From Myxococcales bacterium (GTDB lineage Bacteria > Myxococcota > Myxococcia > Myxococcales > Myxococcaceae): 64,000 nucleotides of DNA. The DNA lies in the NCBI GenBank assembly GCA_030681895.1, contig JAUXRI010000300.1, positions 34,784 to 98,783 on the forward strand, read 5' to 3'. The notes under the pieces are model-generated. The model ran no database searches, was not told the DNA's origin, and saw only the letters and a program-made list of their open reading frames with translations. This document shows positions 8,725 through 16,242 of this stretch, piece after piece. Position numbers and translations under genes: made by a program. Position 1 is the first letter of the stretch. Each line of letters begins with the position of its first letter.

Positions 8725-9696
8725 TCACGCCCTGGTGCGGAACGCGTCGGTCGCGGTGACGAGCTCGTGCAGAATTCCCGGCTCGTGCGCAGCGTGCCCG
8801 GCGTCGGCGACGATCTTCAGCGACGCCTCGGGCCACGCGCGGTGGAGCGCCCACGCCGACTCCATCGGGCACACGACGTCGTAGCGGCCCTGGACGATCA
8901 CGCACGGGATGTCGCGCATGCGATCGAGGTTGGCCTTCGCCAACAGCGCCTTGTCACCTTCCACCCAGCCGCCGTGCACGAAGTAGTGACACTCGATGCG
9001 GGCGAACGCGGTGGCGAACTCGTCTTCACCGGTCTTCGACACGTACGCCTCGTTGGGCAGCAGGTAGCTCGTCTTGCCTTCCCACATGCTCCACGCCTTC
9101 GCGGCCTCGGTGCGCACCTGCAAATCGGTCGAGGTGAGCCGCCGGTGGTACGCGTGGAGCAGATCGCCGCGCTCCGCCTCGGGGATGTGGTGCAGGTACG
9201 GCTCCCACGCGTCGGGGAAGAGGTGGCTCGCGCCATCCTGGTAGAACCAGTCGATCTCCCACTTCCGCAGCAGGAAGATGCCGCGCAGCACCAGCTCGGT
9301 CACGCGCTGCGGGTGCGTCTGCGCGTAGGCCAGCGCCAGCGTCGATCCCCATGAGCCGCCGAAGACCTGCCACTTCTCGATGGCGAGGTGCGTGCGCAGC
9401 TTCTCCATGTCGGCCACGAGATCCCACGTGGTGTTGTGGTCGAGCGACGCGAACGGCGTCGACTTGCCGCAGCCGCGCTGATCGAAGAGCACGATGCGGT
9501 AGACGGAGGGATCGAAGAAGCGGCGCTGCTTCGGCTCGGTGCCTGCGCCGGGGCCGCCGTGCACGAAGACCACCGCCTTCCCTTTCGGGTTGCCCGACTC
9601 CTCGAAGTACAGATCGTGCCCGTCACCGACGGCGAGACGACCGACGCGGAACGGCTCGATGGGCGGGTAGTAGGTGCGGCGAACGGAGGCGTTCAT
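8725..9696 (-). CDS. pip: Prolyl iminopeptidase (alpha/beta hydrolase, peptidase S33)
   Basis: Removes N-terminal proline from peptides in the cytoplasm. The ATG at 9696 (MNASVRRTYYPPIEPF) gives 323 residues, close to the family norm; a GTG at 9714 is an alternative. The oxyanion motif HGGPG is at 46-50 and the nucleophile elbow GGSWGS is at 113-118 (Ser115). The Asp and His of the triad lie in VQGRYDVVCP and DAGHAAHEP near the C-terminus. The W-E-x-x-x-S cap region typical of this family is visible (SMWEGKTSYLLP). Its start codon overlaps, on the opposite strand, a short lipoprotein-like start (see 9695). Confidence 0.93.
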   Translation of the reverse strand: MNASVRRTYYPPIEPFRVGRLAVGDGHDLYFEESGNPKGKAVVFVHGGPGAGTEPKQRRFFDPSVYRIVLFDQRGCGKSTPFASLDHNTTWDLVADMEKLRTHLAIEKWQVFGGSWGSTLALAYAQTHPQRVTELVLRGIFLLRKWEIDWFYQDGASHLFPDAWEPYLHHIPEAERGDLLHAYHRRLTSTDLQVRTEAAKAWSMWEGKTSYLLPNEAYVSKTGEDEFATAFARIECHYFVHGGWVEGDKALLAKANLDRMRDIPCVIVQGRYDVVCPMESAWALHRAWPEASLKIVADAGHAAHEPGILHELVTATDAFRTRA

Positions 9697-9836
9697 GAGC
9701 GTGGCGCCTACCACGAAGCTCGCGGTGCTGGCGCTGTCAGCCGTGCTGGCGAGCTGCCGCGCGAAGACGAGCCTTCGTCGATTCTCCGGCGCGTACCGGA
9801 GGCCAGAAGTGCTGCCTCACGAAGGCGGTCAGCCCG
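9695..9836 (+). pseudogene. Possible remnant of a lipoprotein gene (signal peptide only)
   Basis: From the ATG at 9695 the first 21 codons read as a convincing lipoprotein signal peptide: MSVAPTTKLAVLALSAVLASC, with lipobox LASC. After about 45 residues the frame runs antisense into the end of the convergent gene at 9837 and becomes an Arg/Ser-rich shadow up to 9997. Either a short lipoprotein lost its body, or the similarity arose by chance opposite the pip start. The boundary at 9836 is only where the neighbouring gene begins. Low confidence. Confidence 0.25.
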
Positions 9837-10610
9837 TCACCAGCACTCGAGGTACACGGCCGAGCTGCCGCAGGCCGTCACGATGGAACAGCTCGAGTTG
9901 CCGATGCACGAGCCCGCCCATTGCAGCCCGCTGCCGCAGAGCCAATCGCCAGTCGTGCCAGTGGTCGCGAGGCCATGAAAGCCGAAGGCCATCTTGATGA
10001 CGGTGCCTGAGGGGCAGGTGCCTGCGCAGTTGGCCGTCGTGCAGTTGTTCGTCACGATGACGCTCGGGCTGCGCCGGCCGCCCGCGACGAAACCACGCGT
10101 GTCGATGCGGCCAACCTCGGTCGAGGTGCCCGCTCCGAAGACCGTGCCCGCCGTGCCTGAGAAGTAGTTGAGATACGTCGCGCCGGCCGGCGTGTTGGTG
10201 TCGATGTGAAAGTTGCCCGCTGAGTTGTTGCCAGAGAGGCACTGGTTCGAGCCGCACGGCGAGAAGTTGGCGCGCGTGCCGCTCAAGGTACCGGTCGCCG
10301 AGACCGAGCTCGTGGTGATGCCAGCCGAGGTGGGCAGGCCGACCTTCGCCACCAGCCACTCGCGCAGCTGCGAGAAGTTGTGGTTCACCTGCGCGGCTTC
10401 CGCCGGCACATCGGGCGCGAAGCAGAACGGGAGCCCGTTGGGGCAGGTGCCGTCGGCCGCCAACGCCGTCCCGGTCGCGACGACGATCGCCGCCGCGACG
10501 ATCCACTTCCGCTTGACCCTGCGCGACGCCTTCTCAGCCTCGAGCCGCGCGACACGCTCACGCAGCGTCTTCAGTTGGGACGTCAGTTCAGCCGGGTCGA
10601 AGGATTCCAT
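9837..10610 (-). CDS. Membrane-anchored exported protein with coiled-coil N-terminus
   Basis: 257 residues. The first 30 form a charged heptad-rich helix (LKTLRERVARLEAEKASRR), followed by a basic stop (RRVKRK) and a hydrophobic helix (about 35-51) ending in ALA|ADG, which may act as an anchor or be cleaved. The exported part is Gly, Thr and Ser rich with several Cys (CPNGLPFCF, CTTANCAGTCPSGT, CIGNSSCSIVTACGSS). It resembles the repetitive tail-fibre or trimeric-adhesin-like surface proteins common in Myxococcota. The Cys-rich end could be disulfide-bonded. No enzymatic motif seen. It is transcribed towards pip. Confidence 0.65.
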   Translation of the reverse strand: MESFDPAELTSQLKTLRERVARLEAEKASRRVKRKWIVAAAIVVATGTALAADGTCPNGLPFCFAPDVPAEAAQVNHNFSQLREWLVAKVGLPTSAGITTSSVSATGTLSGTRANFSPCGSNQCLSGNNSAGNFHIDTNTPAGATYLNYFSGTAGTVFGAGTSTEVGRIDTRGFVAGGRRSPSVIVTNNCTTANCAGTCPSGTVIKMAFGFHGLATTGTTGDWLCGSGLQWAGSCIGNSSCSIVTACGSSAVYLECW

Positions 10611-10654
10611 TGGGGGTGCCCTAACCCAATGGGCCCTCGGAGCACCAGCGCGCC

Positions 10655-11368
10655 TCAGAGCACTGAGAGATCGCCGTCGTGGATGCTGACGATCGGCTTC
10701 GCGCTGCCCGTCTTGAAGATGGCGCCGTAGGTGTTGTCGCCCGCGCCGTAGTCGACGGCCGTGTACGTCTCGCCGGTCTTCTTGTCCTTCACCTGGCGCA
10801 CGACGAACTCGCCCTGGTCGACGGCGGCGAACGCGTCAGCGAGCGTCTTCACGTCGGTGTACGAGGACTGGTGGCACGCGGCGATGAGCTGCTTCTTGAG
10901 GAGCGCATCGACCTGGCCCGCGGTCGTGACGTCGACGCGGCTGGTGGTGGTGACCTGGTCGAGGAAGTCGCCAAAGGTGCCGGCCGACAGCGGGTTCGAG
11001 TTCGCGGCGGCGGTCTTGAGTTCCTTCGCGAGCGTGACGGCGAGCTTGCCGGTCAGGCTCATCTTCTTCACCTCGGTCGCCGAGAGGCCGTTGTTGTCGA
11101 GGTCGTACTTCGCGATCATCGTCGTCTTCGCGTACTTCACCGCGCGGTCGACGTCCTTCGAGGTCACCTGCGCGCCCGACTTGAAGTCGCGGTGATCGAT
11201 GAACTTGAAGAAGATGTCGGTGAGCTTCTTCTCGGTGCCGGTGAGGCCCTTGAGCGCGGCGGTCATCTCGGCGCGGCTGACGCGACCATCGGCGCCGCCA
11301 GCGTCCTTGATGCGGTTGGCGGCCATCTCGAGGGCGCGGTTGACGTCGGTCTTGGCGATGCGTGACAT
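10655..11368 (-). CDS. Leaderless protein with EF-hand-like loops, unknown function
   Basis: The Met at 11368 (MSRIAKTDVNRALE) is chosen because a GGAG sits just upstream; 237 residues. Two loops look like EF-hand calcium sites: one near residue 27 (DAGGADGRVSRAEM) and one near residue 90 (KYDLDNNGLSATEV). Both deviate from the canonical 12-residue spacing, so calcium binding is uncertain. The flanking helices are amphipathic and Lys-rich. The C-terminal third is beta-rich (GEFVVRQVKDKKTGETYTAV). There is no signal peptide. It lies 69 bp downstream of glnS on the same strand. Function unknown. Confidence 0.65.
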   Translation of the reverse strand: MSRIAKTDVNRALEMAANRIKDAGGADGRVSRAEMTAALKGLTGTEKKLTDIFFKFIDHRDFKSGAQVTSKDVDRAVKYAKTTMIAKYDLDNNGLSATEVKKMSLTGKLAVTLAKELKTAAANSNPLSAGTFGDFLDQVTTTSRVDVTTAGQVDALLKKQLIAACHQSSYTDVKTLADAFAAVDQGEFVVRQVKDKKTGETYTAVDYGAGDNTYGAIFKTGSAKPIVSIHDGDLSVL

Positions 11369-11437
11369 GGAGACTCCAGGTTGATGGAAGGCGTGGACTG
11401 TTTGCGAAACGGGTGATGACAGCAAGTCACGTCGAGG

Positions 11438-13525
11438 TCACTTCACGTCGCTGCCCGGCGGCACATCACCCGGGTTGATCAGAGAGAGCGTCTTGCCGCT
11501 GCCCGACGCGAGCACCATGCCTCGCGACTCGATGCCCTTGAGGGCGCGCGGCTTCAGGTTGGTGACGACGACGACGTTCCGGCCAACGAGTGACTCGGGC
11601 GCGAAGGCTTCCGCGATGCCGGAGACGATGGTTCGCGGCGCGGCTTCTCCGAGATCGACCGTCAGCTTGAGCAGCTTGTCGGCCTTCTCGACCTTCTCCG
11701 CCGCGAGCACCTTGCCGGCCTTCATCGCGACCTTCGTGAAGTCGCCGAACTCGATCTCGGGCGCAGGGCCGGTCGGTGCGGCTGGCTCCTTCTTCTTCTC
11801 GGGCGCCTTCGGCGGCGCGACCGGTTTCGGAGCCGCATCCTCGGCGGCCTGCTCCTTCGCCCACGCGTCCTTCAGCGCCACGGTGCGGTTGAACACCATC
11901 GCGCCCGGCTTCGAGTCCGCGTCGACGCAGAAGTAGCCGAGCCGCTCGAACTGGAAGCGTGCGCCCACCTTCTCGTTCGCGAGCGACGGCTCGAGCTTCG
12001 CCTTCATCACCTCGAGCGACTTCGGGTTGAGGTCCTTCAAGAACGGGAACTCGAGGCCCGGCGTGTCCTTGTGCGCCTCACCTGGGGCCTCGGCCGAGAA
12101 GAGGCGATCGAACAAGCGCACCTCAGCGTCGATCGCATGCGCGGCGCTGACCCAGTGAATCGTGCCCTTCACCTTGCGGCCGTCGGTCGCGTTGCCGCCC
12201 TTCGTGGAGGGATCGTACGTGCAGCGCAGCTCGGTGATCGCGCCGTCCGGCCCCTTCACCACCGACTCACACTTGATGAAGTACGCACCGCGCAGCCGCA
12301 CTTCACGGCCCGGCGCGAGGCGGAAGAACTTCTTCGGCGGGTCCTCCATGAAGTCGTCCTGCTCGATGAAGAGTTCGCCCGAGAACGGCACCGTGCGAAC
12401 GCCGGCCTTCTCGTCTTCGGGGTTGTTCTGCACCTCGACGTGCTCGACCTGCCCTGCGGGCCAGTTCGTCACCACGACCTTCAACGGGCTCACCACGGCC
12501 ATGCGGCGCGGCGCGGTCGCGTTGAGGTGATCACGCACGGCGTTCTCGAGCTTCAAGATGTCGATGACCGTGTCGTTCTTGGTGACGCCGATGTCTTCGC
12601 AGAACGTGCGCAGCGCCTCGCTGGTGTAGCCGCGGCGACGCATGCCCGCGATCGTCGGCATGCGAGGGTCATCCCACCCCCAAACGTGCTTCTCGTTCAC
12701 CAGCCGGAGCAGGTTTCGCTTGCTCAGCACCGCGTACGTCAGGCGCAGCTTCGCGAACTCGATCTGCTGCGGGTGATGAATGCCCAGCTCGTTGAGGAAC
12801 CAGTCGTACAGCGGCCGGTGGTTCTCGAACTCGAGCGTGCAGATGGAATGCGTGATGCCCTCGAGCGAGTCCTCGAGGCCGTGCGCCCAGTCATACGACG
12901 GGTAGATGCACCACGCGTCGCCTTGCCGGTGATGGTGCTCCTTCACGATGCGGTACATCACCGGGTCGCGCAGGTTGATGTTGCCCGACGACATGTCGAT
13001 CTTCGCGCGCAGTGTGTGGGAGCCCGGCGCGAACTCGCCGCTCTTCATGCGACGGAACAGGTCGAGGTTCTCGTCGGAGGAGCGCTCACGGAACGGGCTG
13101 TTCTTGCCGGGCTCGGTCAACGTGCCGCGGTACTCGCGCATCTGCTCGGCGTTGAGATCGCAGACATACGCCTTGCCCTTCTTCACCAGGGCCTCGGCCC
13201 ACTCGTACATCTTCCCGAAGTAGTCCGACGCGTAGAAGAGCCGGTCTTCGAAGTCGCCGCCGAGCCACTTCACGTCGTCGATGATGCTGTCGACGTACTC
13301 CTGCTCCTCCTTCGCCGGGTTGGTGTCGTCGAAGCGCAGGTTGAACTTGCCGCCGTAGCGCCTGGCGAGGCTCGAGTTCAGCACGATGGCCTTCGCGTGG
13401 CCGACGTGCAGGTACCCGTTGGGCTCGGGAGGGAAGCGCGTCTGCACGCGGCCACCCCACTTGTTGGAGGCCTTGTCGGCCTCGACGATCTCTTCGATGA
13501 AATGGAGCGAACGCGGCTCACTCAT
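11438..13525 (-). CDS. glnS: Glutaminyl-tRNA synthetase with fused C-terminal tRNA-binding (EMAPII/Trbp111-like) domain
   Basis: Charges tRNA-Gln with glutamine in the cytoplasm. 695 residues, about 140 more than the E. coli enzyme. The class I HIGH motif is HVGH at 40-43 in a PEPNGYLHVGHAKAI context, and the KMSKS-type loop is VLSKR at 266-270. The anticodon-binding barrels follow (SGELFIEQDDF ... KFFRLAPGREVRLR). A Pro/Lys/Ala linker (about 557-588) leads to a domain of about 105 residues (EIEFGDFTKVAMKAGKVLAA ... IVSGIAEAF ... NLKPRALKGIESRGMVLA). This is the OB-fold tRNA_bind domain found in MetRS C-termini, Trbp111 and Arc1p. A YqeY-type tail is the better-known GlnRS extension; this one differs. 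Confidence 0.96.
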   Translation of the reverse strand: MSEPRSLHFIEEIVEADKASNKWGGRVQTRFPPEPNGYLHVGHAKAIVLNSSLARRYGGKFNLRFDDTNPAKEEQEYVDSIIDDVKWLGGDFEDRLFYASDYFGKMYEWAEALVKKGKAYVCDLNAEQMREYRGTLTEPGKNSPFRERSSDENLDLFRRMKSGEFAPGSHTLRAKIDMSSGNINLRDPVMYRIVKEHHHRQGDAWCIYPSYDWAHGLEDSLEGITHSICTLEFENHRPLYDWFLNELGIHHPQQIEFAKLRLTYAVLSKRNLLRLVNEKHVWGWDDPRMPTIAGMRRRGYTSEALRTFCEDIGVTKNDTVIDILKLENAVRDHLNATAPRRMAVVSPLKVVVTNWPAGQVEHVEVQNNPEDEKAGVRTVPFSGELFIEQDDFMEDPPKKFFRLAPGREVRLRGAYFIKCESVVKGPDGAITELRCTYDPSTKGGNATDGRKVKGTIHWVSAAHAIDAEVRLFDRLFSAEAPGEAHKDTPGLEFPFLKDLNPKSLEVMKAKLEPSLANEKVGARFQFERLGYFCVDADSKPGAMVFNRTVALKDAWAKEQAAEDAAPKPVAPPKAPEKKKEPAAPTGPAPEIEFGDFTKVAMKAGKVLAAEKVEKADKLLKLTVDLGEAAPRTIVSGIAEAFAPESLVGRNVVVVTNLKPRALKGIESRGMVLASGSGKTLSLINPGDVPPGSDVK

Positions 13526-13653
13526 GGTTCGGGCACCCTACCCACGGAGCGCACCTGCACGAACGATTTTCCCGTGGCATTTGCGAAAGACGCGGCCCAA
13601 CGCGCGCGGCTGACCGTGGCTGGAGCCTCGATTCCGTGCGAAGCCGCCGAGGC

Positions 13654-14763
13654 ATGAAGAATCTGATTGCGTCCGATTCGCTGGCTCGATTGGTGGGGCT
13701 CCTGATGCTGGTCTCGCTGCCCGCGGCTGCCCAGCCAACCTTCGACGAGGCGACGGCAGCCCGCTTCGCGAAGCTCGCGCTCGACTGCGTTCACAAGGAG
13801 TACCCGAACAAGCTCTCGCACGTGCTGAACGGCCCGGCCGACGCGAAGGTGCCGTCGAAGCTCACGCCGGCGTTCTACGGATGCTTCGACTGGCACTCCT
13901 CGGTGCACGGGCACTGGTTGCTCGCGCGGCTGGCGCGGACGTTCCCGAAGGCACCGTTCACGGCTACGGCGATGAAGGCGCTCGAGAAGAGCCTGTCGAC
14001 GAAGAACCTCGCGGCCGAGCTCGCGTACTTCGAGACGGCGGGACGCGTGAGCTTCGAGCGGCCGTATGGGCTGGCGTGGTTGCTCCAGCTCGCGGCTGAG
14101 CTGCGGGAGTGGAAGTCACCGGAGGCGCAGCGCTGGTCGAAGAGCCTCGCGCCGCTCGAGACGGCTGCGGCCAATCGATTGAAGGCGTGGCTCCCGAAGC
14201 TGTCGCGGCCGATTCGTGTCGGAGAACACGATCAGACGGCGTTTGCGTTTGGGCTGATGCTCGATTGGGCGCGCGTGGCGAACGACACGGCCATGAGCGA
14301 GCTGCTGACCCAGCGCATCGACACGTATTACTCCTCGGACACGGCGTGCCCGCTCTCGTACGAGCCAGGCGGTCAGGACTTCTTGTCGCCGTGTCTCGCC
14401 GAGGCGGACTTGATGCGGCGCGTGAAGTCGAAGGACGCGTTCGCGACGTGGCTGCGTGGGTTCTTGCCGACGATTCCTGAGAAGGCCGGGCCATGGCTGG
14501 CTCCGGAGCTCGTCACCGATCGATCCGATCCCAAGCTCGCGCACCTCGATGGGTTGAACCTGAGCCGCGCGTGGATGCTCGAGGGCATCGTGAGCGCGTT
14601 GCCTGAGAAGGACCCGCGACGGCCCACGCTCGAGGCGGCGGCTACTGCGCATCGAGAGGCTGGGCTCGCGTCGGTCACCGGCGAGCACTACGAGGGAGGC
14701 CACTGGCTCGGCAGCTTCGCGACGTACCTGGTGAGCCGACGCGGCATTTCCTCCGCGCCTTGA
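13654..14763 (+). CDS. Exported DUF2891 family protein
   Basis: The ATG at 13654 has GAGG directly upstream; 369 residues. A signal peptide ends near LPAAAQP. The body matches the DUF2891 pattern as I recall it: CVHKEYPNKLSHVL near the mature N-terminus, CFDWHSSVHGHWLLARL, YGLAWLLQLAAEL, and near the end LDGLNLSRAWML and GEHYEGGHWLGSFATYLV. The all-helical fold and conserved His/Asp/Trp residues resemble glycoside-active alpha/alpha barrels, but no activity is established that I know of. It is probably periplasmic. The 3' part of this gene is duplicated in degraded form at 15341-15440. Confidence 0.85.
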   Translation: MKNLIASDSLARLVGLLMLVSLPAAAQPTFDEATAARFAKLALDCVHKEYPNKLSHVLNGPADAKVPSKLTPAFYGCFDWHSSVHGHWLLARLARTFPKAPFTATAMKALEKSLSTKNLAAELAYFETAGRVSFERPYGLAWLLQLAAELREWKSPEAQRWSKSLAPLETAAANRLKAWLPKLSRPIRVGEHDQTAFAFGLMLDWARVANDTAMSELLTQRIDTYYSSDTACPLSYEPGGQDFLSPCLAEADLMRRVKSKDAFATWLRGFLPTIPEKAGPWLAPELVTDRSDPKLAHLDGLNLSRAWMLEGIVSALPEKDPRRPTLEAAATAHREAGLASVTGEHYEGGHWLGSFATYLVSRRGISSAP

Positions 14764-14774
14764 ATGGAGCAACC

Positions 14775-15344
14775 GTGGCGGAACCGAAGAAATCCCGGAA
14801 GCTGAGAGCCTTCATTCACGTCTCGCTCGACGGCTACTTCGTCGACGCACACGGCGACATGCGCTGGGCACATCGACACGACGCCGAGTGGAACACCTTC
14901 GTGGCCGAGAACTCGCGCGGTGGTGGCGCACTCGTCTTCGGCCGAGTCACGTGGGAGCAGATGGCCAGCTACTGGCCGACGCCGGCCGCGCGCGCCGCCA
15001 ACCCCGTCGTCGCTGCACGCATGACGCAGATGCCGAAGTACGTCTTCTCGACGACGCTGAAGAAGCCGACGTGGAAGAACACGACGGTGCTGAAAGGCCC
15101 GCTGGCGCAGGCCATGAAGAAGCTCAAGCGCACGGCCGGGCCCGACCTGGTGACCCTCGGAAGCGGCTCGATCGTCGGTCAGTTGCTCGCCGAGGGACTC
15201 ATCGACGAACTCCAGGTGGTGGTGAACCCGATCGTGCTGGGCGCAGGCCGGACGCCGTTCGAGGGGAGCGGCACCGCAGAGCTCACGCTGAAGAGCAGTC
15301 GAGCGTTTTCGAACGGAAACGTGGTGCTGACCTACGTGCCCTGA
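14775..15344 (+). CDS. Dihydrofolate reductase / RibD C-terminal family reductase
   Basis: 189 residues from the GTG at 14775, which has GGAG eight bases upstream. An upstream TTG overlapping the DUF2891 stop is the alternative. Family features are the SLDGYFVDAHGDMRW N-terminus, FGRVTWEQMASYWP, the GSGSIVGQLLAEGLIDEL nucleotide-binding turn and the NPIVLGAGRTPFEG end motif. Members are usually NAD(P)H-dependent reductases of unknown substrate rather than true DHFR. Its stop codon lies inside the degraded copy of the DUF2891 gene end, so the reductase sits between two direct repeats. Confidence 0.85.
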   Translation: MAEPKKSRKLRAFIHVSLDGYFVDAHGDMRWAHRHDAEWNTFVAENSRGGGALVFGRVTWEQMASYWPTPAARAANPVVAARMTQMPKYVFSTTLKKPTWKNTTVLKGPLAQAMKKLKRTAGPDLVTLGSGSIVGQLLAEGLIDELQVVVNPIVLGAGRTPFEGSGTAELTLKSSRAFSNGNVVLTYVP

Positions 15345-15440
15345 GCCGCGTGTGGATGCTCGAGCCAACCGCCGGTGCGCAGCGCGAGGCGGTGCTCGCG
15401 TCGGTGACCGGCGAACACGACACCATCGCGGCCTCACGGT
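15341..15440 (+). pseudogene. Degraded partial copy of the DUF2891 gene 3' end
   Basis: Bases 15341-15364 match 14560-14583 at 23 of 24 positions. Bases 15376-15421 match 14646-14691 at about 39 of 46. In the right frame the fragment still reads LSRVWMLE, then AQREAVLASVTGEH, matching LSRAWMLE and AHREAGLASVTGEH of the intact protein. About 27 codons between the blocks are reduced to about 10. The fragment has no start and runs into the 3' end of the convergent gene at 15451. It also supplies the stop codon of the DHFR-family gene. This is a relic of a tandem duplication or recombination. Confidence 0.8.
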
Positions 15441-15450
15441 CTGGGTCTCG

Positions 15451-16176
15451 TCAGCCGCCGAAGGTCACGTCGCCACCAGCAGCGGCGCCGAGGAGGCACG
15501 CCGCGCCGAGGTCGGCTTTCACGTGAACCGCGCGCGCCTTCGAGTCGACCTGCACCGAGCCGTCAGCCTTTACGCCAAACCCGGCCCAGCCCTCGCCACG
15601 CACGCCGAACGCTCGCAGCCCCGCTCCGTCGGTGAGAGCCTGGCGGTATTCGCCACCCGCGCGAGCACCGATGAACGCTTCTGCGCCGATGGCCACGCCC
15701 GTGGTTCGCGCTGACAGCTCGAGGCGCTCGGCGACACCCGCGAAGACGTGGCCAGCGACGTGCGCGCCACGGCCAAGACCCAGCCCAAGCTCGGCGCTCA
15801 CGCCTGCTCCGGCCGTCTGCAGCGCCGCGAAGCCCTTCCGCGATGCCGAGCCCTCGGCGCCCAACTGCGCGGCCAATTTCACCTTCAACGCCGCGTCGCC
15901 CGCGAGGGTCGACAGCGGGGAACGCGCTTCGACGCCGGCAGACGCGCCCGCCTTGAGGTGGCCGGCCGTGGCGACGATGCCTGCACGAGCGCCCGCGACG
16001 ACGCTGCTTCCACCCGTGGAGCTGCCGACTTCGCGCTGGAAGGGACCGGGACGCGCAGGCTCGAAGTGATCGGCACGCGGCTTCGGGGCGGCGACCGGCT
16101 GCTTCGACGGAGGAGCGGTTGGCGCGGTCGTCCTGGCAGTGGTGATGGCGCGGTTGACGAGGTCATTGATTCGCAT
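15451..16176 (-). CDS. Leaderless Gly/Ala-rich protein of unknown function
   Basis: About 241 residues from the Met at 16176 (MRINDLVNRAITTARTT); a Met at 16218 is equally open and would add 14 residues, and neither has a clear ribosome-binding site. A Pro/Ala/Lys linker is followed by a Gly/Ala-rich region with alternating small residues (VAGHVFAGVAERLEL, AIGAEAFIGARAGGEYR). This suggests stacked beta-strands or an amphipathic helix array, and resembles Ala/Gly-rich internal parts of large toxins. There is no classical signal peptide. It lies 66 bp after the LRR gene and may be the last gene of that transcription unit. Confidence 0.6.
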   Translation of the reverse strand: MRINDLVNRAITTARTTAPTAPPSKQPVAAPKPRADHFEPARPGPFQREVGSSTGGSSVVAGARAGIVATAGHLKAGASAGVEARSPLSTLAGDAALKVKLAAQLGAEGSASRKGFAALQTAGAGVSAELGLGLGRGAHVAGHVFAGVAERLELSARTTGVAIGAEAFIGARAGGEYRQALTDGAGLRAFGVRGEGWAGFGVKADGSVQVDSKARAVHVKADLGAACLLGAAAGGDVTFGG

Positions 16177-16242
16177 GGAGAGAAGACGACCGAGCCGGTG
16201 CTCCGTGGGCATAGTCATTCAGTCGACCCGTGCCCGAGGCCG

